NCBI GenBank assembly: GCA_030149285.1
Contig: JASBRU010000003.1
Coordinates: 374,001-438,000, forward strand
Length of the DNA stretch: 64,000 nucleotides
Origin: Flavobacteriales bacterium
GTDB lineage: Bacteria; Bacteroidota; Bacteroidia; Flavobacteriales; JASBRU01
Reading direction: 5' to 3'
In this document: positions 57,115-64,000 of the stretch, one piece after another
How positions within the stretch are numbered: the first letter of the stretch is position 1
Layout of the letters: each line of letters begins with the position of its first letter
Made by a program: the position numbers and the translations under genes
The notes under the pieces: model-generated
What the model was told of the DNA's origin: nothing
Database searches by the model: none
The model's input: only the letters and a program-made list of their open reading frames with translations

Positions 57115-57834
57115 ATGTGTACTGTAACTTATTTACCTAAGTCAAACGGATTTATTATAACAAGTAATAGAGATGAAGCTCCAAACAGAGTATCAGCATT
57201 GCATCCAGATGTATACTTTGAGGATGGCGTGAAACTTCTTTATCCAAAAGACCCACAAGGTAATGGTTCTTGGCTGGCTTTAGCCGAGGATGAGCGTGCA
57301 GTATGTCTTATGAATGGTGGCTTTGAACCTCACAAGCGAAAAGACAGCTACAAACATAGTAGAGGTTTAATAGTAACACGTTTCTTTTCATATAAAAACG
57401 CTGCTGATTTTATTGAAAACTATGACTTTAGTGGTGTTGAGCCTTTTACACTTGTAATTGCGGAGTTTGGTAAATTATATGAACTGCGTTGGGACGAAAC
57501 CAATTACCACTTAAAAGAAATGGATGCTAAAGAGCCTCATATTTGGTCGTCTACAACCCTTTACACACCCGAAATCACAGCAAAAAGAGAAGAATGGTTT
57601 GCTAAATGGTTGAAAACTAATGACCAATACATAGTGGATAATATCAGAAAATTTCACAAATTTGGAGGAGATGGTGATCATAACAATGATTTAATCATGC
57701 ATCGTGGAGATATAATTTCTACTGTAAGTATTACTAGTATAGTAATGGGCACTGATAATGTAGAAATGATTTATGAAGACCTGAGAACGCAAGAAAAGTC
57801 AATAAAAGGTTTACCGGCATTTGAATCAGTATAA
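57115..57834 (+). CDS. NRDE (TANGO2-like) protein
   Basis: A 239-residue protein opening MCTVTYLP with the SNRDEAPNR motif that names the NRDE/TANGO2 family. Cys2 can act as an N-terminal nucleophile after Met removal, as in related Ntn hydrolases. Other conserved parts: FPKDPQGNGSWLA-like (YPKDPQGNGSWLAL), CLMNGGFEPHK and WSSTTLY. Role in bacteria not established; haem handling has been proposed for animal relatives. Followed 8 bp later by an ATP-grasp gene. Confidence 0.88.
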   Translation: MCTVTYLPKSNGFIITSNRDEAPNRVSALHPDVYFEDGVKLLYPKDPQGNGSWLALAEDERAVCLMNGGFEPHKRKDSYKHSRGLIVTRFFSYKNAADFIENYDFSGVEPFTLVIAEFGKLYELRWDETNYHLKEMDAKEPHIWSSTTLYTPEITAKREEWFAKWLKTNDQYIVDNIRKFHKFGGDGDHNNDLIMHRGDIISTVSITSIVMGTDNVEMIYEDLRTQEKSIKGLPAFESV

Positions 57835-57842
57835 TAAATGGA

Positions 57843-58949
57843 ATGCAAGAGCCCATAGTAGATATCAACCAAGATTATGCCCTTGAATGGGAAAATCAGA
57901 GTTTATGGTACCGTATTAGATACAGTAAACTTTGGATTAGAACATTTAGTTGGGAATACTGGCCAGCAATTCTTATTTACACCCCTATTTTCTTTTATTA
58001 TTTATTTCTAGCTATTCGTGCTAGATCATTATTCTTTTTTACTGCCGCCAACCCTATTATGGAAAATGGAGGTTTATACGGTACTTCTAAATACAACCTC
58101 CATCAACATATTCCATCTCACTTAGCACCAAAAACCATTTTGGTTTACCCAAAGTTAAGCGAGCATGACTTATTAAAATATATGCACAATGAGGGAATGG
58201 ATTTTCCTGTTATTGCTAAACCAGACATGGGTGAAAGAGGCAGATTGGTTAAGCTTATAAAAAACATTGCCGATTTAGAAGCCTATAGAGAACGGGTACA
58301 TGTAGAGTTTATACTCCAAGATTTTATTGACTACCCTAATGAAATGGGTGTTTTCTATTACAGAATGCCAAACTCAGATAAAGGTGTAATTAGCTCTATT
58401 GTAAAAAAAATATATCTGAAAGTTACCGGTAATGGCTATAGCACTATTGGTAGTTTAATTCAGCGCGACCCTAGAGGTAGGTTACAATATGACAAATTAT
58501 TGAACGAGCACCCAGAACTGATGGCTATTGTGCTAGAGGAAGGTGAAGAAAGAGAGGTAAGCCCCATTGGTAATCACTCTAAGGGTGCTAAGTTTTTAGA
58601 TGGCCGATATTTAATTACAGATGAACTGCAAGCTGTTTTTGACAGTATAGCAAAACAAATTGAAGGCTTTCATTATGGTAGAATTGACTTGAAATACGAT
58701 TCTATTGATGATTTATATAAAGGCAAAAACTTTACAATTATTGAAGTTAATGGTGCTGCCTCTGAACCCGCACATATATACGAACCTGGATACCCTATTG
58801 GCAAAGGCTTTGCAACTATCTTTAAACACTGGTATAAGTTATACCGTATTAGCAAGCTTAATCATAAAACGGGGGTTCCTTACTTAAACCCTATCGTTGG
58901 TTTCAAGTCTTTTTTCAATTATTTGAGTTACACTTCATCTCTTAAATAA
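57843..58949 (+). CDS. ATP-grasp ligase-like membrane protein
   Basis: A 368-residue protein. A hydrophobic stretch (about 40-62, WPAILIYTPIFFYYLFLAI) may be a membrane anchor. The ATP-grasp core follows: DFPVIAKPDMGERGRLV (about 117-133, ATP-binding lysine and loop), VEFILQDFIDYPNEMGVF, YGRIDLKYDSI and the metal-binding IIEVNGAASEPAHIYEPG. The family joins a carboxylate to an amine or thiol; substrate unknown. It lies 8 bp after the NRDE gene, probably in one operon. Confidence 0.83.
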   Translation: MQEPIVDINQDYALEWENQSLWYRIRYSKLWIRTFSWEYWPAILIYTPIFFYYLFLAIRARSLFFFTAANPIMENGGLYGTSKYNLHQHIPSHLAPKTILVYPKLSEHDLLKYMHNEGMDFPVIAKPDMGERGRLVKLIKNIADLEAYRERVHVEFILQDFIDYPNEMGVFYYRMPNSDKGVISSIVKKIYLKVTGNGYSTIGSLIQRDPRGRLQYDKLLNEHPELMAIVLEEGEEREVSPIGNHSKGAKFLDGRYLITDELQAVFDSIAKQIEGFHYGRIDLKYDSIDDLYKGKNFTIIEVNGAASEPAHIYEPGYPIGKGFATIFKHWYKLYRISKLNHKTGVPYLNPIVGFKSFFNYLSYTSSLK

Positions 58950-59023
58950 TTTTTTTTACTCTTTATTTTACATTTTAATTACTGATTATCAGTAATATAT
59001 ATTATTGATAAAAATTTTATTTA

Positions 59024-59047
59024 GTACTTTGTATTGCATAGTACCTT
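59024..59047 (+). promoter_or_regulatory. inverted repeat over the PadR promoter (probable autoregulatory operator)
   Basis: GTACTTTG (59024-59031) faces CATAGTAC (59037-59044), 7 of 8 positions complementary around a 5-bp centre. The right half belongs to the 17-bp sequence 59031-59047 that is repeated at 4679-4695. Position over the -33 box suits a repressor such as PadR; binding is inference. Confidence 0.62.
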
Positions 59048-59065
59048 TTTTTATTTATATATTTG
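59034..59065 (+). promoter_or_regulatory. promoter of padR-pspC operon
   Basis: TTG (59034-59036), 21-bp spacer, TATATTTG (59058-59065): an exact Bacteroidota promoter form. The -33 box lies in the inverted repeat. The TTG at 59063 that opens the longer frame is inside the -7 box. Confidence 0.78.
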
Positions 59066-59104
59066 CATAACACATTACTATATGAATATTCTCATACAGC
59101 AAAA

Positions 59105-59440
59105 ATGAAGATAGAAAATACAAAAGCCCAAATGCGTAAAGGAGTGCTAGAGTTTTGTATTCTTTCAATACTTAAAAATGGAGATGCATATGCATCAGAC
59201 ATTATAGAAAAGTTAAAAGATGCAAAAATGATAGTCGTAGAAGGTACGCTCTACCCTTTACTTACCAGACTAAAAAATGCAGATTTATTAAGTTATCGAT
59301 GGGAAGAATCCAAATCAGGTCCACCCAGAAAATATTACAAGCTTACTCAAAAAGGTGAAGACTTTTTAGTTGAACTACAAACAACATGGGAAGACTTACA
59401 AAAAGCAGTAAAAATAACTACAACCACTTCTAAACAATAA
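59105..59440 (+). CDS. PadR family transcriptional regulator
   Basis: A 111-residue winged-helix repressor: helix-turn-helix QMRKGVLEFCILSILKNGDAYASDIIEKL (DNA-contact region), the wing with GTLYPLLTRLKNADLLSYRWEESKSGPPRKYYKLT, and a short C-terminal dimerisation helix. The SGPPRKYY motif is a PadR hallmark. Start ATG 59105, since an earlier TTG lies within the promoter. The PspC-domain gene follows by 8 bp; a PadR-PspC pair is common in Bacteroidota and probably represses itself through the inverted repeat at 59024. Confidence 0.93.
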   Translation: MKIENTKAQMRKGVLEFCILSILKNGDAYASDIIEKLKDAKMIVVEGTLYPLLTRLKNADLLSYRWEESKSGPPRKYYKLTQKGEDFLVELQTTWEDLQKAVKITTTTSKQ

Positions 59441-59448
59441 ATCAGGCC

Positions 59449-61080
59449 ATGAATAAAACAATAAATATCAATTTGGCAGGTATCATTTTTCATGTAGATG
59501 AAGATGCTTATAAAATACTAAGTGCCTATCTAGATAAAATCAAAATTGCTTTTTCAAACTCAGAAGGTAAAGACGAGATTATTACAGATATAGAAGCCCG
59601 AATAGCAGAGTTATTTCAGCAAAAGCTTTCAGACAAAAAAGAAGTTGTCTCTGTTGCAGATGTAAATGAAGTAATTGAGGTTATGGGTAAACCTGAAGAC
59701 TATATAGATGAAGAAATGGAGGAAGAAGCATCAAACAACACCTATACTTCTTCTAATACATATCGTAATAAAACAAAAAAACGCGTTTTCAGAAACCCAG
59801 ATGATAAAGTATTAGGTGGTGTTTGTGGTGGTTTAGGTGAATATTTAGAAATAGACCCTTTATGGTTAAGATTAGGCTTTGGTATTAGCTTCTTCTTTTT
59901 CGGAACAGGTTTTTTACTATACATAGCCTTATGGGCAATTATACCCGAAGCTACAACTACTGCAGAGAAACTGCAGATGAAGGGCGAAAGAATAAATGTT
60001 TCTAATATTGAAAAATCAATTAAAGAAGAGTTAGAAGCTGTTCAGGAAAAGTTAAAAGACTTTAGTAAAAAGCAAGCACCTAAGGGCAAAAATGCAATTG
60101 AAAAGTTTTTTGACTTAATTGGCAACCTTATTACACTTATCTTTAAGCTAGTAACTCGTATTATTGGTTTTGCATTTATAGTAGCAGGAGTTTTAGCAGC
60201 TATATTTTTATTCACCAATTTGGGTGGTGGGCTGCCGGATGTACTTTATAATATGGTAGCAAACGGAGCAAATGTGAATATTACAGAAATACTTGACACC
60301 ATTTTTGTAAGTAACCTGCATACAAACCTTACTTTAATTGGCGCAACACTATTCATCATAATCCCCGCCACATCTATAATTATCTATGGCATAAGATTAC
60401 TATTTGATATCAAACCTTTAAACCACAGTATAAGAGTAAGCTTAGGTTCATTATGGGGTATTAGTTGGGTGTTATTAATAATAAGCACAATATGGTTAAT
60501 GAGAGACTTTAGGTACAATGATGGGGTTACAGTTACTCAAAAAATTGAACCAATACAATCTGATGTATACTACTTAAATGTAAATAAGAATAGTTTGAGT
60601 GATATTGTAGATGAAAGTGAGCCTTTTTACTTAGACCTTACAGAAGATGCTATTTATATGGATGGTGTAGACCTTGATATACATAAGAGTACAGAAGGTA
60701 CTTATATAGATATTATTGCAGAATCACAAGCAGCTACAAGGTTTGCTGCTAAGAATAAAGCTGAGAATATACAATACAATATATCACAGCAAGATAGCGT
60801 ACTATTATTTGATGAATATTATAAGTTCCCTTTAAAGGATAAACTTAGAGCGCAAAATGTAGAGGTTAGCCTTTATATACCGGTAGGTACAAAAATATAT
60901 CTAAGCAGGGATAGTAGAGACATTATATATGACATCAAAAATGTAACCAATATGTGGGATCATGAAATGGTAAGCCATTTATGGGAAATGACCGATAAAG
61001 GATTGACATGCCTTGACTGTGAAACCGAAGTAGAAATAACTGAAAAAGACACCAACGAAAGCAACTTTTTTGAAGAATAG
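59449..61080 (+). CDS. PspC-domain membrane protein
   Basis: A 543-residue envelope protein. In order: N-terminal region like the HAAS domain (about 1-95: INLAGIIFHVDEDAY, ARIAELFQQKL, VNEVIEVMGKPEDY), a PspC domain (about 112-168: NPDDKVLGGVCGGLGEYL, a glycine-rich motif, then a helix to WAIIPEA), a charged linker, three more membrane helices (about 225-255, 285-310, 325-345), and an extracytoplasmic beta-rich tail (about 350-543) ending with a CLDCE motif. Regulated by the PadR gene before it. PspC proteins act in membrane stress; the tail has no name I can give. Confidence 0.9.
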   Translation: MNKTININLAGIIFHVDEDAYKILSAYLDKIKIAFSNSEGKDEIITDIEARIAELFQQKLSDKKEVVSVADVNEVIEVMGKPEDYIDEEMEEEASNNTYTSSNTYRNKTKKRVFRNPDDKVLGGVCGGLGEYLEIDPLWLRLGFGISFFFFGTGFLLYIALWAIIPEATTTAEKLQMKGERINVSNIEKSIKEELEAVQEKLKDFSKKQAPKGKNAIEKFFDLIGNLITLIFKLVTRIIGFAFIVAGVLAAIFLFTNLGGGLPDVLYNMVANGANVNITEILDTIFVSNLHTNLTLIGATLFIIIPATSIIIYGIRLLFDIKPLNHSIRVSLGSLWGISWVLLIISTIWLMRDFRYNDGVTVTQKIEPIQSDVYYLNVNKNSLSDIVDESEPFYLDLTEDAIYMDGVDLDIHKSTEGTYIDIIAESQAATRFAAKNKAENIQYNISQQDSVLLFDEYYKFPLKDKLRAQNVEVSLYIPVGTKIYLSRDSRDIIYDIKNVTNMWDHEMVSHLWEMTDKGLTCLDCETEVEITEKDTNESNFFEE

Positions 61081-61172
61081 TGTGTCTTTAAAAATAAGCA
61101 GTAGTAGAAAAGCGACCATTTATTTCTTCGTAGCATAAACTGTATCTAAGTCTAGTTTTTCGAAAACTGTTT

Positions 61173-61200
61173 AACAAGCCCCGAAATTTCGGGGCTTGTT
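61173..61200. terminator. strong palindromic hairpin
   Basis: The 28-bp sequence 61173-61200 is a perfect palindrome (aacaagccccgaaa and its complement). There is little T tract after it, so it may pause or end transcription of the pspC gene but is not a classical rho-independent site. Confidence 0.7.
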
Positions 61201-61213
61201 GTGTTATAAAAAT

Positions 61214-61221
61214 TATATTTG
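61214..61221 (+). promoter_or_regulatory. -7 element of the M1 peptidase gene
   Basis: TATATTTG matches TAnnTTTG, 19 bp before the GTG start. No TTG at 19-21 bp; the nearest is 15 bp away, partly in the hairpin. Confidence 0.45.
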
Positions 61222-61240
61222 TGCAAACGAAAACAGACTT

Positions 61241-64000
61241 GTGAAAAACAGCCTACTTCTATTATTCGTTATTATCTGTGCTAAACTTAGTGCACAAGAC
61301 TCCTCTTATTTTCAACAAGCCGTTAATTACGAGATTGATGTAACACTAAACGATACCAAACATGAGTTATATGGCTTTGAAAGAGTAGAGTATATAAACA
61401 ACTCCCCCGATACACTTAGAAAAATATATTTTCATTTATGGCCAAATGCCTATAAAAACAACAATACCGCTTTAGGCAAGCAATTAATTGAAGAGAGAAA
61501 TTTAGATTATTACTACGCACACGATAGCTCTAGAGGGTATATAGACTCTCTGAATTTTGAAATTAATGATGAAGCCGCAAAATGGTATTTAACTGATAAT
61601 ATTGATATTGCTGTTTTAGAGCTTAATGAACCACTATTACCTACTAGATCTATAATCATAAGTACTCCGTTTAAAGTAAAAATACCATCGGCAGAGTTTT
61701 CTAGATTAGGGCATGCAGGGCAGCAATACCAAATAACACAGTGGTATCCAAAGCCAGCTGTATATGACAACAAAGGTTGGCACCCAATGCCCTACTTAAA
61801 CCAGGGAGAATTTTACTCAGAGTTCGGAAACTTTAAGGTTTCTATTACATTACCGGAAAACTATGTAGTTGGTGCAACAGGAGATTTACAAACAGAGTCT
61901 GAAATAGATTGGATAGCAAAAAAAGCAATTAGCCCTAAACAAGCTAAGAACTTAAATAGAGACTTAAACGATTTTCCAAAATCCTCTTCTAAAACCAAAA
62001 CCATAGTTTTTAAGCAAGATAGAGTGCATGATTTTGCTTGGTTTGCTGATAAACGATACAATATATTAGCTGATACTATACACTTACCTAATAAAGAAGA
62101 GCCCATTCAGCAATATGTTTTATTTACAAACCAATTTAAAGACGGGTATTCTGATGCTCTAACTTATACTGCTAATGGTATCAAATTCTATTCAAAGCAT
62201 ATTGGCAACTACCCTTATAATATAGTAACTGTAGTAGAAGGTGCTCTAAGTGCCGGTGCCGGTATGGAATACCCCACAATTACTATTATTGGCGGCATGG
62301 GTGGTTTCCCTTTAGAAGAAACCATTGTACATGAAATAGGACACAACTGGTTTTACGGAATATTTGGCTCTAATGAACGTAAAAGCCCATGGTTGGACGA
62401 AGGGTTTAATACTTTTTTCCAGTATTGGTATATATCAGAATACTACCCAAATAAAAAGTTATTGGGTAGAGCTTCAAACTCCGTTTTTGCCAAGTTTTTT
62501 GACATAGACAAGCAAGAGTACAAAACTCAAAATGAGTTATTATATCTATACATGGCTCGTCAAGGCTTAGACCAGCCCATTGGAGATAGTGCAGATTATT
62601 TTTCCAGGTTAAATTATGGTGCTATTGCCTATGGTAAGGCTGCCATGGCATTTGATTATCTGAGAGGGTATTTAGGTGACAGATTATTTAAGTGGAGTCT
62701 TGAAGAGTATTATAAACGTTGGGCATTTAAGCATCCAGATGAAAATAGTTTAAGAGACATTTTTGAGCAAGCAGCCGGTAAAGACTTAAGCTGGTTTTTT
62801 GATGATATAATCAACTCTAGCAAAAAATTAGACTACCAATTGGTAACCGTTGAGCATTGCAGTTATATATACACTGCAACGGTTAGAAATTCCGGTGATA
62901 TTATTGCCCCCTACTCTATTACAGGTATAAAAGATGGTGAACCCGTTTTAACAGAATGGTTTGATGGCCACGAAGGAACTAAAACAATACAGATACATCT
63001 TGAAGAGTATGATGAAGTTGTATTGAATTATTATCAAAACATGCCAGAAATTAACAGGCGAAACAATAGGGTTAGAACCAAAGGCTTATTTAAACGTGTT
63101 GAACCTCTGAAAATTCAGTTTTTTAATAGTTTAGAAAACCCCAGTAAAACACAAATCTTTTGGACTCCTACCTTACAGTTTAATAATTATGACAAAGTAT
63201 TAATAGGAGCTTCTTTTTACAACGGGACAGTTGTAAGAAAAAACTTTGATTATAGAATAGGACCTGACTATAGTACCGGAACAAGTACAATTACCGGGCT
63301 AGCAAATATGTCTTACTCATGGTATCCCCTAAGTGGTATATTCAACCGTATTAAGTTAGGCGTTTATGGGCATCGTTATCATTATGATGAAGGCTTAGAA
63401 TTCAGGCGTTTTTCACCCAGTTTAAATATTACATTTCGCAAACCCTACCCTAGAAGCGAGACTACAACTACCTTTAGGCTAAGAGGTGTAGTGGTTGATA
63501 GAGAAACTGCTGATGTATTAACTGATGATATTAATCCATTGAGCTTATCAAATGCCAGTTACAACATCTTAGATGCAAGGTTTGAAATGGATAATGTAAA
63601 CCTATTAACTCCTTACAAGCTAAGTGTAGACTTTCAGTATGCAAATGACTTTAGTAAAATTCAAGCAGAAGCAGATTTTAGATTCATTACTCCTCTAAAA
63701 AAGAGACTGCAGTTGCGCTTTTTTGGTGGGGTTTTCTTAAACAGAAGTGATGCACTAAAAACCAATTATTATAGCTTTGGCTTAAGTGGAACACAAGATT
63801 ATTTATTTGATTTATACCTACTAGGGCGTTCTGATCAAGAAGGTATTTTTAGCAGACAGTTTTTTACAACAGATGGTGGCTTTAAAGGCTTTACAAACAT
63901 TTACGCCAATGGTTGGATGGCAACTACAAATGCCATTATTCCTTTTTGGCAATATGCAGGTGTATTTATGGATATGGGCTTGTATAGTAATGCCAGAAAT
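61241..64000 (+). CDS. M1 family metallopeptidase with barrel-like C-terminal region (3' end outside the window)
   Basis: Open from a GTG at 61241 to the window edge (920 codons, no stop). Signal peptide to about residue 19 (KLSAQ). M1 domain: exopeptidase loop GAGMEYP, zinc motif HEIGH (364-368) and the third ligand 18 residues on (Glu387, in WLDEGFN), which is exact for the gluzincin HExxH-x18-E pattern. After about residue 620 the sequence changes to alternating amphipathic strands (RIKLGVYGHRYHYDE, FRRFSPSLNITFRKPYP, RGVVVDRE, RLQLRFFGGVFLN), typical of an outer-membrane barrel. So the peptidase may be anchored to the outer membrane. GTG was chosen because it starts a good signal peptide. 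Confidence 0.85.
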   Translation, partial: MKNSLLLLFVIICAKLSAQDSSYFQQAVNYEIDVTLNDTKHELYGFERVEYINNSPDTLRKIYFHLWPNAYKNNNTALGKQLIEERNLDYYYAHDSSRGYIDSLNFEINDEAAKWYLTDNIDIAVLELNEPLLPTRSIIISTPFKVKIPSAEFSRLGHAGQQYQITQWYPKPAVYDNKGWHPMPYLNQGEFYSEFGNFKVSITLPENYVVGATGDLQTESEIDWIAKKAISPKQAKNLNRDLNDFPKSSSKTKTIVFKQDRVHDFAWFADKRYNILADTIHLPNKEEPIQQYVLFTNQFKDGYSDALTYTANGIKFYSKHIGNYPYNIVTVVEGALSAGAGMEYPTITIIGGMGGFPLEETIVHEIGHNWFYGIFGSNERKSPWLDEGFNTFFQYWYISEYYPNKKLLGRASNSVFAKFFDIDKQEYKTQNELLYLYMARQGLDQPIGDSADYFSRLNYGAIAYGKAAMAFDYLRGYLGDRLFKWSLEEYYKRWAFKHPDENSLRDIFEQAAGKDLSWFFDDIINSSKKLDYQLVTVEHCSYIYTATVRNSGDIIAPYSITGIKDGEPVLTEWFDGHEGTKTIQIHLEEYDEVVLNYYQNMPEINRRNNRVRTKGLFKRVEPLKIQFFNSLENPSKTQIFWTPTLQFNNYDKVLIGASFYNGTVVRKNFDYRIGPDYSTGTSTITGLANMSYSWYPLSGIFNRIKLGVYGHRYHYDEGLEFRRFSPSLNITFRKPYPRSETTTTFRLRGVVVDRETADVLTDDINPLSLSNASYNILDARFEMDNVNLLTPYKLSVDFQYANDFSKIQAEADFRFITPLKKRLQLRFFGGVFLNRSDALKTNYYSFGLSGTQDYLFDLYLLGRSDQEGIFSRQFFTTDGGFKGFTNIYANGWMATTNAIIPFWQYAGVFMDMGLYSNARN

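Noticed and set aside
59063-59104. Longer PadR start at TTG
   Set aside because: The TTG is inside the -7 box TATATTTG, so it is not transcribed as a start codon.

Overview
The window is AT-rich, densely coded bacterial chromosome from a member of the Bacteroidota, most likely Flavobacteriia or a close relative. Three things support this. First, promoters match the Bacteroidota form TTG-(19-21 nt)-TAnnTTTG (for example at 10198-10227 and 40780-40811). Second, there are lineage-typical proteins: a T9SS type A sorting domain, a PorE-like TPR/PD40/OmpA protein, SusC-like regulatory domains at receptor N-termini, DUF4159, DUF5723 and a large TamB. Third, Shine-Dalgarno sequences are mostly absent. 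I see no rRNA, tRNA, CRISPR array, insertion sequence or prophage. The content is mostly core metabolism plus secreted and envelope proteins.

Layout. 1-2026 (+): end of a DUF5723 outer-membrane protein, kdsA and a small membrane protein. 2001-4541 (-): queE followed directly by a PorE-like OmpA protein. 4751-5095 (+): a small secreted protein with a clear promoter and terminator. 5146-10139 (-): arginase, argS, ffh, folD. 10249-18462 (+): ftsK, lolA, an LptF/G permease, two glycosyltransferases and ribBA. 18474-22742 (-): tamB. 22874-24596 (+): tsaD, rsmE. 24644-33262 (-): a 2,872-residue modular T9SS adhesin. 33534-39191 (+): DUF4159, AI-2E permease, WG-repeat protein, a THUMP-like methyltransferase, NfeD and an SPFH protein. 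39244-48413 (-): hutH, a metal-uptake cluster with a TonB receptor, hisS, a J-domain protein, and an EttA-type ABC-F ATPase followed by a 59-residue membrane protein. 48590-58949: mixed small genes, three DinB-like proteins, a LysE exporter, a GT39 glycosyltransferase, an NDH-2, an NRDE protein and an ATP-grasp protein. 59105-61080 (+): a PadR regulator and a PspC-domain membrane protein. 61241-end (+): an M1 metallopeptidase with a barrel-like C-terminal half, cut by the window end.

Envelope building is the main theme: Kdo synthesis, LPS transport, lipoprotein carriage, TamB, T9SS parts and cargo, and TonB uptake. The most interesting regulatory signal is a 17-bp sequence shared by the promoters of the PadR-PspC operon and the distant small secreted protein at 4751. 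In both it covers the -33 box at the same spacing, which suggests a small envelope-stress regulon. Other notable points are a RibBA whose cyclohydrolase half lacks its zinc cysteines, a TamB whose membrane anchor has no standard start codon, a small gene translationally coupled to the ABC-F gene, a higher-order domain duplication in the giant adhesin, and a peptidase-barrel fusion.
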